64,000 nt of DNA from positions 44,411,937-44,475,936 of the forward strand of contig NC_080064.1 of assembly GCF_949987535.1 (NCBI RefSeq). The letters run 5' to 3'. Made by a program: the position numbers and the translations under genes. This DNA is from Balaenoptera acutorostrata (Eukaryota > Chordata > Mammalia > Artiodactyla > Balaenopteridae). This document shows positions 1-11,009 of the stretch, piece after piece (position 1 is the stretch's first letter; every line of letters starts with the position of its first letter). Below the pieces are notes generated by a model, which was not told the origin of the DNA, searched no databases, and saw nothing but the letters and a program-made list of their open reading frames with translations.

Positions 1-345
1 TGTGCTCTTGCTCAGCTCTGGAACCTCGACTGCTGGTTTGCCCCGCCAACTCATGCTTATCCTTCAGTTCTCAGCTTAAATTACTTCTTTCTGCAAGCCT
101 TACATTATCCCCCTCAAGTAAGTTATGTGCCCCTGCTCTGGGCTCCCCATGGCACTTTACACTTTCCTTATCATAGCATTTGTCATACTTACTGTTCTTG
201 CCCATTTACTTGTTTGCCTTCTGCACTAGACTATAAGCTCTGTGAGAGCAAAGACTGAATCTTATCTGGGTTATCACTGAATCTGCAGCACCTAACTTGA
301 TGACCATCACATAGTAAGTGCTTGATAAATATTTGTTGAATGACT
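1..345 (+). repeat. L2 LINE 3' end, truncated by the window edge
   Basis: The stretch reads like the 3' end of LINE-2: a run describing 'actagactataagctc', then 'gcacctaacttgatgacc', and the typical terminus 'gataaatatttgttgaatga' near 325-345. It is strongly diverged, as expected of an ancient L2 copy. There is no coding capacity. Confidence 0.8.
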
Positions 346-959
346 TGACTGAAGGATGAGCATGATGAAATCTCTATGCTTAAGAAGTCTAGTTGGGGGG
401 GAAAAAGGTCTTTTGGGGATACAGAAAATAAAAATAGTGTGTTATAAATGCTATAATAGGGACACAGAGGGGAAGATTTCTAACTCTATCTGGAGTAAAG
501 TGGGAAGTGGACAGTTCAGCAGAGTCTTAAAGGGTAAGTGAGAGTTTATGAAAAGGAAAGAAAAAGGTCATAAGCAAGAACTATACTAGAAATTGCTTGG
601 TTGCCTAAGTGGCTAAACCATTTTTCTGTGTGTCTAAAAAGAACGTTAATCTGAACTTAATCCTACAACTGATTGATCTAATATGAGTTTGGAGGCAATA
701 TGCAATAACTCAAAAGGCAATATGATGAAATAATTTTATTCTTTAAGTACCTCTTCTGTGAATTCCCGTGAAAATCTCTTCTTACCTCTATCATCATATT
801 TGTCGTGCTGCACAGCCATTGTCAGAGTGGTTCTACCCCACCTGATGAGCTATTTAAGGCCTGGGGTTAAAGTACTTTAAAGTCTGGTTCAATTCTGTAT
901 ATCCCTGGTACCCAGAACAAAACCAGTCCCAGCGAGAGGATCTATGAGTATTCTAACAT
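346..959. other. Intergenic DNA, nothing recognised
   Basis: AT-rich, non-coding DNA. The only open frame is a 61-codon one at 356-541 with no family resemblance, which I take as chance. No repeat could be named with confidence. Confidence 0.5.
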
Positions 960-1157
960 GACCATAAAGTCTTAAATGAGCTGACCTCCAGCAGTCTCTC
1001 AGCTTTGTCTCACGTCCCATACTGTATGCTCCAGTCAATATGCACTTTTTAGTTTCCTGAATAACATTTGGCTCCTAAAGCCTGTGGGCCTTTCCACGTG
1101 CCAATGCCATTCCAATTGTCTCTTCCTGTTCATATCCCCAGCTCATCATCCAGCTCT
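960..1157 (+). repeat. L2 LINE fragment
   Basis: Contains diverged L2 3'-region text such as 'gggcctttccacgtgcc' (1086-1102), followed by 'cttcctgttcatatcccc'. An L2 3' piece resumes at about 3916, on the far side of the L1, so the L1 probably inserted into this L2. Confidence 0.55.
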
Positions 1158-1428
1158 TTTTTTTTTTTTTAGCAAGTCCATTTTAGAAGTTATTTAATGA
1201 ATAATTTGCATATGTTTTCTCATGTAGAAATGAGTACAGGTTTCACATTTGAATTTATCAATTCATAGAGTCTAATATTAACATTATCTAACTGTTCGGT
1301 ACATTTAAAAATCACTAATCATATATCTTAAGTTGAAATTGAGCTGTAAAATAATATATGTTTTTTAAGTATGAAAACTTTACTACAAGGAAAATAGCAC
1401 ATATATTTTGCAATACATCCAGCTAACT

Positions 1429-1633
1429 CTTATTTATTTATTTATTTATCTGGTTGTGCCAGGTCTTAGTTGCAGCACACGGGATTTTCGTTGCCGCGTG
1501 CGGGATCTTTATTTGCGGCATGCAAGATCTTTTTTCTTTTAGTTGCAGCATGCGAAATCTAATTCCCTGACCAGGGATCGAACCTGGGCCCCTGAATTGG
1601 GAGTCTTAACCGCTGGACCACCAGGGAAGTCCC
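1429..1633 (-). mobile_element. CHR-type tRNA-derived SINE
   Basis: On the minus strand it begins GGGACTTCCCTGGTGGTCCA and continues with the box-B-like 'GGTTCGATCCCTGGTCAGGG', ending in a (TAAA)n tail seen here as (TTTA)n at 1431-1449. It lies at the 3' side of the L1 ORF2 remnant. I could not find a clean TSD, so it may sit at a rearrangement junction. Confidence 0.85.
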
Positions 1634-2735
1634 TGCATGTATCCTTTCGAACTAGTGTTTCTGGTTTTTTTGGATTGTTTTCGGACTGTTTTTGTTTCTT
1701 TCAGGAGTGGAATTGCTGGGTCATATGGCAGTTCTATTTTCAGTTTTTGGAGAAATCTCCATACTGTTTTCCACAGTGGCTGCACCAATATACATTCCCA
1801 CCAACAGTGTTTGAGGGTTCCCTTTTCTCCACAACCTCTCCAACATTTGTTATTTGTGTTCTTTTTAATGATGGCCATTCTAACAGGTGTGAGATGATAT
1901 CTCATTGTTTTTTTGTTTTCTATTTCCCTGATGATTAGTGGTGTTGAGCACCCTTTCATGTTCTTATTGGCCATCTGCATGTCCTTTTTGGAGAAATGTC
2001 TGTTCAGGTCTTCTGCCCATTTTTTAAGCAGGTTGGGGTTTTTTTGATGTTGAGTTGTATGAGCTGTTTATATATTTTGGATATTAACCCCTTATCGGTT
2101 ATATCATTTGCAAATATTTTCTCTCCTTCAGTAGCTTGTCTTTTCATTTTGTTTATGGTTTCCTTTACTGTGCAAAAGGTTTTAAGTTTAATTAGATCCC
2201 ATTTGTTTATTTTTGTTTGTATTTCCTTTGCTTTAGGAGACCACTCCAAAAAAATACTGCTACAATCTGTGTCAGAGTGTTCTGCCTATGTTTTCCTCTA
2301 GAACTTTTATGGTTTCCAGTCTTACATTTAGGTCTTTACTCCATTTTGGGTTTATTTTTGTGTATGGTGTTAGAGAATGTTCTTACTTCATTCTTTTACA
2401 TGTAGTTGTCCAGTTTTCCCAGAACTACTTATTGAAGAGACTTTCTTTTCTCCATTGCATATTCTTGCCTCCTTTGTCATAGATGAATTGATCATAAGTG
2501 CGTGGGTTTATTTCTGGGTTCTCTATTCTGTTCCATTGATCTATATGTCTGTCTTGTGCCAGTACCATACTGTTTTGATTACTGTAGCTTTGTGGTATAG
2601 TCTGAAGTTAGGGACCATAATTCCTCCAGCTCTGTTCTTTCTCAAGATTGCTTTTGGCTATTCAGGGTCTTTTGTGTTTCCATACAAATTTTTAAATTAT
2701 TTGTTCTAGTTCTGTAAAAATGCTATTGGTATTTT

Positions 2736-3113
2736 TTTTAAGATTTATTATTTATTTATTTAATTTATTTTTGGCTGCATCAGGTCTTAGTTGTGGCATG
2801 CAGGATCTTCATTGAGGCATGCAGGATCTTTCATTGTGGCATGCAGGCTCTTGTTGTGGTGTGTGGGCTTCTCTCTAGTTGTGGCATGCGGGTTTTTCTC
2901 TCCTCTAGTTGTGGCACGCAGGCTCCAGGGCACATGGACTCTGTAGTTTGTGGCCCACGGGCTCTAGTTGAAGTGCGCAAGCTCAGTAGTTGTGGCACAC
3001 AGGCTTAGTTGCCCTGCGGCATGTGGGATCTTAGTTCCCTCACCAGGGATCGAACCCATGTCCCCTGCATTGTAAGGTGTATTCTTTACCACTGGACCAC
3101 CAGGGAAGTCCCC
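2736..3113 (-). mobile_element. CHR-type SINE inserted in the L1
   Basis: Full-length-looking CHR SINE on the minus strand, with its head at 3113 and its A-rich tail at 2736. The 14-bp TSD 'gctattggtatttt' is present at 2722-2735 and 3114-3127. The flanking L1 ORF2 sequence continues on both sides, so this SINE is younger than the L1. Confidence 0.95.
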
Positions 3114-3915
3114 GCTATTGGTATTTTGATAGGGATTGCACTGAATCTGTAAATTGCCTTGTGTAGTATGGCCATTTTAACAATATTCATTTTTCCAATC
3201 CAAGAACACAGTATATCTTTCCATCTGTTTATATCACCTTCAATTTCTTTCATCAGTGTCTCACAGTTTTCTGAGTACATGCCTCTTACCTCCTTAGGTA
3301 GGTTTATTTCTAGGTATTTTATTCTTTTTGATGCAATGGTAAATGGGATTGTTTCCTTAATTTCTTTTTCTGATAGTTGACTGTTAGTGTATAGAAATGA
3401 AACAGATTTCTGTATATTAATTTTGCATCCTGCAACTTTACTGAATTCATTGATGAGCTCTAGTAGTTTTCTGGTGGCATCTTTAGGATTTTCTCTGTAT
3501 AGTATCATGTCACCTGCAAACAGTGACAATTTTAATTCTTCCTTTCCAATTTGGATTCCTTTTATTCCTTTTTTACTTTGGATTCTTTTTATCATCTGAT
3601 TGTGGTGGCTAGGACTTCCAATATGATATTGAATAAAAGTGGCATGAGTGGGCATCCTTGTCTTGTTCCTGATCTTAGAGGAAATGATTTCAGCTTTTCA
3701 GCATTGAGTATGATGTTAGCTGTGGGTTTGTCATATATGGCCTTTATTATGTTGAGGTATATTCCCTCTATGCCCACTTCCTGGAGAGTTTTTATCATAA
3801 ATGGATGTTGAATTTTGTCAAAAGCTTTTTCAGCATCTATTGAGATGATCATATGGTTTTTATTCTTTAATTTGTTAATGTTGTGTATCACATCAGAGTT
3901 GTATTCATAAAACAC

Positions 3916-4040
3916 ATGTGACCACATCTCTCTCCTGCTGAAAACCTTTTAACAGCTTCTCTTTACTCCAGGATAAAGTGCAAGCATTAAAGGTCCTTTA
4001 CGATCTGCCCCCAACTCACATTTCTGCCCTTAAATCAAAG
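3916..4040 (+). repeat. L2 LINE fragment
   Basis: Contains 'cctgctgaaaaccttttaac' and 'ccaggataaagtgcaagc', matching the L2 stretch that describes the final ~400 bp of the element. It is probably the continuation of the L2 at 960-1157, split by the L1. Confidence 0.6.
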
Positions 4041-4139
4041 GCAGGAGCAAGGGAAGGGTAGCTCAAGTTTTGGCTATTGTTCAGTGCAAGGGAAGAGGGT
4101 AAGTCCTTATCACAAATGTTCATTTTGGCATTGAACTAT

Positions 4140-5420
4140 ATATTCCATTTTTAATGAAATATTTCAAATATACAAAAAATTATACAAAATAATATACCCA
4201 AATTTCCATAATATTAACATACTGCACAATCATGGTATCATTATCAAAACTAAGAAATTAACATAAATGCCATACTATTAATTAAACTAAAGTCTTTATT
4301 CAGACTTTATCAGGTTTTCCACTAATGTCCTTTTTCTCTTCTAGAATCCAATCTAAGACCCTACAGGCATTTAGTTATCATCGTGTCTCCTTAGTCTCCT
4401 TCAATCTGTAACAGTTCCTTAATCTTTCCTCTTCTATCATGACTCTGAGAATAATGAAGAGTACTTGTCTTGGTAGAATGTCCCTCAATTTGGGTTTGTC
4501 TAAGGTTTTCTCATGATTCAATTAAGGCTATGGGTTTTGGGGAAGAGTATCACAAAAGCTATGTGCCCTTTTCAATGCATCCAATCAGGCATACACAATA
4601 CTGATACATCTTATTACTTGTGATATTTATCTTGATCACTTGGTTAACATGGGGCTGCCAGGTTTCTCCATTGTAAACTTACTATTTTTCCTTTTCTAAA
4701 AAAATATTTGGGGAGATATAATTTGAAGTTATGCAGTTACCTTGTTTCATCTTAAATTTTAACCCACTAATTACAGTATTTATTAGTGGACCTTGCTTGA
4801 TGCAGTTAATACTTTGATGTTCTAATGTGGTTTTCTAATTCCCTAATTCCTTCTACTTTTATTTATCGAAATTCTTCTGTAAGGGAGACTTTTTCCTTCT
4901 CCCTCATTTGTTTATTTATTCAATCATTTATTTATATCAGTAAGGACTTAGTGATTTTATTTCATTCTTTGGGTTATAATCCAAACTATGATTATTTATT
5001 TTGTTGCTCAAATTATTCGAGTTTTGGCCATTGGGAACTCTTTTGGTTGGCTTCTGTGTCTTTTTGACATGTCTCTATCCTAGCACCACAAGATGATCCA
5101 GGCTCATCTTGTATTTTCCCAGCCCTGGAATCAATCACTTCTCCAAGGAGCACTGATTCTTTTTATTGAAAACAGGTAATTAGAAACCAAGATCTGGGTA
5201 CTAGATGTGATCATTGCTACTGGGGTATTACTGCTTCTAGGTGCTCTAGGCAGACAGAGCTAGGAAATATTTATATGTATACTAACCCACATATACTTAC
5301 ACATCTATATTTATTTCTACATGTATTTGATAGAGATTTTTCAAAACAAGAGTTGATACTGATAACTTGCATTTTTTAAACTTTATATAAATGGTTTCAT
5401 ATGTAAGTATATTTTTACAA
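4140..5420. repeat. Ancient LINE 3'-region-like sequence
   Basis: A long AT-rich stretch with recurring mammalian interspersed text, for example 'gtgtctccttagtctccttc' (4383-4402), 'ccaggctcatcttgtatttt' (5098-5117) and 'aaccaagatctgggtactag' (5186-5205). I recognise this as the non-coding 3' region of an old L1-type element, but I cannot assign the subfamily or strand with confidence. It has no coding potential. Confidence 0.45.
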
Positions 5421-5903
5421 CTTGAGTTTTTTTGTTCAGCATTTATTTTTGTGATGTAACCATATTGATACATATAGTTCTGGTTTGTTCACTTTAACAG
5501 TTACCTTACTAGTAGCCTTTTGTGTGATAAATCCTCTGTATATTTTTCTACGAGTCATAGAGCTGCCAACTGTAAAGATTATTGTTAGTCACTCTAGTTA
5601 TTTATAGGTTGCAGGCAGTTTCCCTACAAAAAGCAAAGTTGGTTGCCCAGCTCATACTTTAGGGACACTGTAACTGTAGGAGAGTATTATTGAACAGCCA
5701 ACCACTCAATTCCTCTATTAGCAGTTCTTTGTGAATTATTCCTGCATATTGTATAGCTGCATCAACATGGTAAGTTGTCTTCTTTTAGTTTCTTTGTTCC
5801 AGTTTCATGTTTCTTAATTTCTAGTCTGCTTCATAATAATTGTCCTTTGCAGTTACTTACTTTCTTTATAGTTTCATTTCCACTGTATGTATTTTTATGT
5901 GGG
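5421..5903. other. Intergenic DNA, LINE-like debris
   Basis: AT-rich text such as 'gttcagcatttatttttgtg' resembles old L1 3' debris. Nothing else could be identified. Confidence 0.35.
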
Positions 5904-6035
5904 TGTTTTTGTTTGTTTGTTTGTTTTTTGCCACTCCATGCAGCTTGTGGGATATCAGTTTCCAGATCAGGGATTGAACCTGGGCCCCAGCAGTGAAAAC
6001 GCCGAGTCCTAACCACCGGAATGCCAGGGAATTCC
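5904..6035 (-). mobile_element. CHR-related SINE, short diverged copy
   Basis: The minus strand begins GGAATTCCCTGGCATTCCGG, followed by 'GGTTCAATCCCTGATCTGG', and ends in a (CAAA)n tail seen here as (GTTT)n at 5906-5927. The AATTCCCTGG head and shorter body separate it from the GACTTCCCTGG copies and suggest an older subfamily. Confidence 0.8.
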
Positions 6036-6857
6036 ATGTAGCTACTTACTTTTAAGGTCATTTTGTAATCTCTTAATATCCCTACAGATTTATTTGCCAT
6101 TTGCTATTTTTCAAATTCACTCTGAATTTTCTAAATTTAGACCTATTCAGGAAATAATTTAGGTAAAACAATAAGTCTAGTAAACATTGTAGAAATTTAA
6201 GTGCTACAGTTTAACATTTTTTCTATTCATAACCATTTTATGATTTGTCACTTTACTGTTTATTCAAAAATTTACCCCCAATTCTAACTAAAATCCATCA
6301 CCATAAGTGAGGATGAGAGTAGCTGTGAGAAGCTTCAAAGTGAAAAACTGGCCAGGTTGCTTTGGGAGTCTTGAGGGCCTGTTTATCGCACTGCATCATA
6401 TTTGCCTTTATTCCTGCCCTGGTAGCTCCATGAAAGTGTAGACATGACTGATTCATTGATGAGTCCCCAGCTAATAGCCTTGCACAAAGAAGATGTTCAG
6501 TGAGTAGTTGTCAAGTAAATGGATGACTGGTTGGATGGATGGATGAATGGATGGATGGAGAGGTAGGCAAGATCTCCTCAAACTCTGGCATCAGAAGGCT
6601 TCATAGAGGACATGGAAACTGCCATTATAAGGATGGGTAGGACTTGAAAGGAATTAATGAAAGAGGAGGGCATCTGTCTACTTTCATCCTTTCTCCTCAC
6701 CACCACTTGAAATGTCCAGAGGTTCCCACTAAAAAGATAGATGACCCATTGGTGTCAGTTAACAATGGCAAGGCAGAGTCAAGCTAATGGGCTCATCTGG
6801 GGTCTAGATCTGTTCTAAGTCTCATCATCATACTGCACTGCAGAGGAGAAAGTGTAG
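6036..6857. other. Intergenic DNA, nothing recognised
   Basis: Non-coding. It contains only the GGAT-type simple repeat listed separately and faint MIR/L2-like text around 6440-6520. Confidence 0.45.
6520..6558 (+). repeat. (GGAT)n simple repeat
   Basis: Imperfect tetranucleotide array of GGAT/GGTT/GAAT units, about nine units. Confidence 0.9.
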
Positions 6858-6985
6858 GTTGAGAATTATAAAGTCTGAATTCCAGTCCTTGCTGTGCCAC
6901 TAACTCACTGTGTGACCTTGTACAAGCCATACCCCCTCTCTGAGCATCCAGTTGCTAATGTGTACAATGATAAACATTGGGTTAG
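6858..6985 (+). repeat. MIR SINE
   Basis: Shows the MIR core order: 'gaattccagtccttgctgtg', 'actcactgtgtgaccttg', 'ctctctgagcatccag', then 'tgtacaatgataa'. Ancient mammalian-wide tRNA-derived SINE. Confidence 0.75.
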
Positions 6986-7784
6986 AAGGGCTGAAAGATA
7001 CATTCCTATTCTAAACTTCTATGAAACATCAGACTTTAGCCAACTGGGCCCCCAATCACAGAAACATATCAAAGCATCGTTATTCAAGATTCACTCTAGG
7101 GATGGAAAAGGACCTTGTACATGCCTGCTCTAGTCCACTTTCCCACAAGAACTTGAAGTCCTGCAATAACCTCCATAAGCAGCTCTTCAAACTCAGTTCT
7201 TACATATTTTTTGCTAACAACCCATAAAAGGAAAACTACCTGCTTGCTCATTCACGAATCCAATCAGAGGAGCATAGACTGACAAAGCTGAAAGGACTCA
7301 ATATCTCCCTCATTGTACATTTGGGGAAAATGAGGCCCAGAGAGTGACAGGGTCTTAACCTAAGGTCACTCAGCAAATTACAGGCAAATAATAAATTCTC
7401 TAGTGATACTATCAAAAGAGAGATTAATCCTGGTCAAATTGTTGAATTTCACAGATGAAGAAAGAATTCTTTTTTCAAACAGAAAAAGCAAGTTATCTAT
7501 AAAAAGGAATAAAATCAGATTCACATCAGACTTCTCCACAGCAAAAGTTTACGTCATTCTGAGGGAAAGTGTAACCTATGAATATTTTACCCAACTATGT
7601 TGTCAGCTAAATTAAAAAGCAACAGGTGCTTTAACAATTTAAAATTGTTAAAACTATTATTAAAATTAAAAAAATTTAAAGAATCCAGCATCCTTCTTGA
7701 AAAAAATTTCTTGATGCTGAAATCTAGCTAATCAAGACACGAATGTAAATAAAGAAAAGAAACTATCATGAAGCACTGGTGATG
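6986..7784. other. Intergenic DNA with MIR-like debris and a small AT hairpin
   Basis: Text around 7280-7380 ('gaaaatgaggcccagagagt', 'aaggtcactcagcaaat') is of the MIR-related type. At 7630-7652 an 11-bp AT-rich inverted repeat ('tttaacaattt' / 'aaattgttaaa') surrounds a single central A. No gene is visible. Confidence 0.45.
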
Positions 7785-7800
7785 AAGATTGCACCTATTT

Positions 7801-8168
7801 TTTTTTAAATACTTTTTTTTAAATTTTTTTTTAATACTTTTTAAAATAGATTTATTTATTTATTTTTTGCTGCGTTGGGTCTTCATTTCTGCTCGCAGGC
7901 TTTCTCTAGTTGTGGCGAGTGGGAGCTGCTCTTCGTTGCAGTGCGCGGGCTTCTCATTGGGGTGGCTTCTCTTGTTGCGGAGCACAGGCTCTAGGCGTGT
8001 GGGCTTCAGTAGTTGTGGCTCGCAGGCTCCAGAGCGCAGGCTCAGTAGTTGTGGCGCACGGGCTTAGTTCCTCCGCAGCATGTGGGATCTTCCTGAATCA
8101 AGGCTCGAACCCGTGTCCCCTTCTTTAGCAGGTGGATTCTTAACCACTGTGTCACCAGGGAAGTCCCA
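7801..8168 (-). mobile_element. CHR-type SINE
   Basis: Near full-length copy with its head at 8167 ('GGGACTTCCCTGGTGACACA' on the minus strand) and a long T-rich stretch at the left as its tail. The TSD 'aagattgca(c/t)ctattt' is found at 7785-7800 and 8169-8184, with one mismatch. Confidence 0.95.
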
Positions 8169-8184
8169 AAGATTGCATCTATTT

Positions 8185-8874
8185 AAATCTAGAACTTAGC
8201 CTAAACAACTTGAGGAATTAGTGTAAACATTATGAATATTGGCAAAGTAAAAATAATAACAAAAATTAGACAGTAGGGGAGGAGATGGGAGAAGTATAGA
8301 GTATTAATCATCCTTATGATAGACAATAGTCAATATTGTCTAACATTAAAATGTGTAGTTTAAAAAAAAATGACAACTCCAATTATTTTCATAATCTTTT
8401 TCATAACTTATCATTCATCAATCCTTTCATCATTTTTTATTTGTTAAATTAACTTCAATAAGGCTTTTTAATTAAATATTTTATTTGAAACATCTTGCTC
8501 AGTGTGAGCCCTTTAAAATTACTTCTCTGTGTCAGTTATCCTGTATAAATACATATAGAGATGTTCAGAATGATTTTCACCATATGTTAAAGATGTTATT
8601 TTGAGTGTTAGAATTAAGAGTGATCTGTTACTTTCTTCCTTGTGTTTTTCTGTACTGCTTGAATTTATGAGCATGTATTACTATTTTTAAAGCATGATAA
8701 AAATTACTATTCTAAAAAACTAAAGAGAGAAGGAGTTTGGTTCTGAGAAAATACTCCCTAACTTTTGAAAAACAGATTCCTTCAATAATATCAATATTAA
8801 AAGTTATTTTCATTGAGTGCTTACATCATGCCAAGGATTTTTCATACGGTATCTTTACTGCTCACCACAACTCT
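8185..8874. other. Intergenic DNA, nothing recognised
   Basis: AT-rich and non-coding. No open frame or repeat I can name. Confidence 0.45.
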
Positions 8875-8891
8875 AAAGCCTAGGCATGATA

Positions 8892-9213
8892 GGACTTCCC
8901 TGGTGGAGCAGTGGTTAAGAATCCGCCTGCCAATGCAGGGGACACAGGTTCGAGCCCTGGTCCGGGAAGATCCCACATGCCGCAGAGCAACTAAGCCTGT
9001 GTGCCACAACTACTGAGCCTGCGCTCTAGAGCCCGTGTGCCACAATTACTGAAGCCGACACGCCTAGAGCCCGCGCTCCACCACAAGAGAAGCCACTGCA
9101 GTGAGAAGTCCGTGCACTGCAGCGAAGAGTAGCCCCCACTCACCGCAACTAGAGAAAGCCCACACACAGCAACGAAGACCCAACGCAGCCAAAATATATA
9201 TATATATAAAAAA
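8892..9213 (+). mobile_element. CHR-type SINE
   Basis: Starts GGACTTCCCTGGTGGAGCAG and ends 'cccaacgcagccaaa' plus a (TA)n/A-rich tail at 9191-9213. The TSD 'aaagcctaggcatgata' lies at 8875-8891 and 9214-9230 and is perfect over 17 bp, so the insertion is relatively recent. Confidence 0.97.
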
Positions 9214-9308
9214 AAAGCCTAGGCATGATAATCCACAGGTTACAAATGAAGCTCAGGGTAATAAAGCCTTTGCTCAAGGTCACATACCCCGAAAAGGTCA
9301 AAACCTCT

Positions 9309-9360
9309 CTATTATGGACATAGTGGTGGCTCAATTGAGCCACCACTATGTCCATAATAG
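9309..9360. repeat. Perfect 52-bp palindrome without a spacer
   Basis: The left arm 9309-9334 starts 'ctattatggacatagtggtg' and ends 'gctcaa'. The right arm 9335-9360 is its exact reverse complement. All 26 base pairs match and there is no loop, with AATT at the centre. It lies about 80 bp right of the SINE TSD. The same peptide (MDIVVAQLSHHYVHN) therefore appears on both strands, but I see no gene. Confidence 0.97.
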
Positions 9361-9864
9361 TCAGAGTTAACTCGTAATTAAACTTTCTCTTTGAATTTCC
9401 ACAGCCTCAGATTAATCTCTGGATGCTTGATGGCAAACAGTGGGACATCCTCAAAAAGACTGAGAATAAGGTTGCCCCTGAAATAAGATCCACTCTCCAT
9501 AAATGAAATTAACCATCTGTAGGAAGCTAAGAGCCCCTGTGTAAAACTGTCAGAGAAGTTTGGGAACACTCAAAACTCTCACCAAGTGGCCAATGTGATC
9601 TGGAAGTACTCTCAAAGCTGCAGACCTAGAAACTGACTGTGATTTAATGAGTAGAAACCATATCAATTGTAACATATTCTGTTTGGAGAACATCTGTGTG
9701 AATAGAAAAAGGAGGATGGTCAACCATGGAAACTTGAAAAGGGAAAGTCATAGGTATCTCTGCAGACACTGCCCTGGGATGAGAAGTCTTACCTAAGTAA
9801 CATTAACATCATGATTTCCTTGACAAGACCTAGAAAGTAGCCCTTTGCTTCATGTTAGACTTGC
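9361..9864. other. Intergenic DNA, nothing recognised
   Basis: Non-coding. A 63-codon minus-strand open frame at 9378-9569 has no recognisable features. Confidence 0.45.
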
Positions 9865-9877
9865 CTCAGCTACTTTT

Positions 9878-10064
9878 TTTAAAATTAATTAATGAATTAA
9901 TTTGGCTGCGCTGGGTCTTTGTTGCGGCACGCGGCATCTTTTAGTTGTAGCATGTGGGCTCTTAGTTGCAGCATACGGAATCTAGTTCCCTGACCAGGGT
10001 TCGAACCCGGGCCCCCTGCATAGGGAGCATGAAGTCTTAACCACTGGACCACCAGGGAAGTCCC
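9878..10064 (-). mobile_element. CHR-type SINE, short form
   Basis: Minus-strand head GGGACTTCCCTGGTGGTCCA at about 10063; 'GGTTCGAACCCTGGTCAGGG' follows. The 13-bp TSD 'ctcagctactttt' lies at 9865-9877 and 10068-10080. Confidence 0.93.
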
Positions 10065-10080
10065 AGTCTCAGCTACTTTT

Positions 10081-11009
10081 AAAGTAAGATTCCCATTTGG
10101 GCTTTGCTGTGACCAACTAAATCAGAACCTCGAAGAGAGAGCCCAAGCATGAGCGCTTAAGAAATCTCCCCAGATGCTTCTAATGTGCAATCAGGGTTGA
10201 GAAACAGCTGAAGTGAGTAGAGTGTCTAAGTTCACTGATGGAGAGGTCTCTCTTGAGATTGACTCACACCCCTTGCTCTGATTCCAGGCCTACCAGGCTA
10301 CCCCCAGATACTTGGCTTCCCATGAGAAAATGCACAGATCTTCTGATGTGTGTTCTGGTCTGCTTTGGGAATTAAACTGGCCTTGCAAATAGTGCTTCTT
10401 TTTTGCAAATTAATAAATGGACTTCTGGTTTATGCATCAGTCACAGTGATCTTTGTTAATGTGAGTCTGAGGATATGTCTCTAATCAGAGAGATGCAGCC
10501 ACTTTTCATGTGCCACAAAAATCAAAATTCTGAGCCTGTCAGGATGCTGGACCATGGTAATGTACCAGTCCGTGGGAATGAGTCCGAGTGACCAGCAGAC
10601 CTTCCCCAGGACCACATCCTTAGCCCCACTGCAGGCCTGTTTTTCTCCACAGCCATGGTTTCTCTTTTTTCATCTCCTACCTCTGCCTAGCAGACCATGG
10701 CTTCTCTTTTTTCATCTCCTACCTCTGCCTAGCACAGGGCTGGACAGTTCTAGAAACTTCCAAGAGAGATTGAGAATATTAATGAAGGAATGAATGAATT
10801 CAGTGTATATGGGGGTATGTCTCTGTATTGTGGAAACTTGTGTCCAATCTCTGTCCTTAGATCAGGAGGCTGGGGTACCTGGCCAATAGTGTCTACAGCT
10901 CTAGATTGGATGCTAATGCCAAGCAGTGTCTCATATCAGAGGCTTTGAAAACAGGCACCTGGAATAGTAGGAGGGAGATGTACTTCTTAGCTAGCTAGCA
11001 CTCCTTTGT
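10081..11009. other. Intergenic DNA with a 42-bp duplication
   Basis: Nothing coding is seen. The stretch holds the 42-bp tandem duplication listed separately. Confidence 0.45.
10653..10735 (+). repeat. Tandem duplication, 42-bp unit, two copies
   Basis: Unit 1 at 10653-10694 and unit 2 from 10695 share 'ttctcttttttcatctccta' and 'cctctgcctagca'. They differ at only about two positions (T/C after 'ccatgg', and the last bases). The low divergence suggests a recent local duplication. Confidence 0.9.

Larger units (their letters stand above)
1158..3915 (-). mobile_element. L1 LINE, 5'-truncated, ORF2 remnants, carrying two SINE insertions
   Basis: Reading the minus strand from 3915 to 1634 gives L1 ORF2 protein. 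Pieces at 3592-3927 carry the palm-domain text '[13 protein letters not shown]' and '[13 protein letters not shown]'. A 189-codon open piece lies at 3086-3655, and C-terminal ORF2 text with '[19 protein letters not shown]' lies at 1606-1980. The copy is 5'-truncated within ORF2. The poly(T) run at 1158-1171 could be its 3' tail. After 'DPAIPLL' the usual ORF2 C-terminus is lost and the sequence runs into a SINE, so the 3' part is rearranged or deleted. It is dead, but young enough that long stretches remain open. Confidence 0.85.

Noticed and set aside
3086..3655. 189-codon minus-strand open frame
   Set aside because: It is a remnant of L1 ORF2, not a host gene.
5086..5310. A conserved non-coding element
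   Set aside because: The familiar words ('gctcatcttgtattttccc', 'aaccaagatctgggtact') recur across mammalian genomes as old LINE 3' sequence, so conservation would be due to repeat family membership.
8900..9000. A tRNA gene, because A- and B-box-like sequence is present
   Set aside because: This is the tRNA-derived head of a CHR SINE. The cloverleaf is not preserved and a TSD and A-rich tail mark it as a retroposon. The same holds for the other 18 copies.
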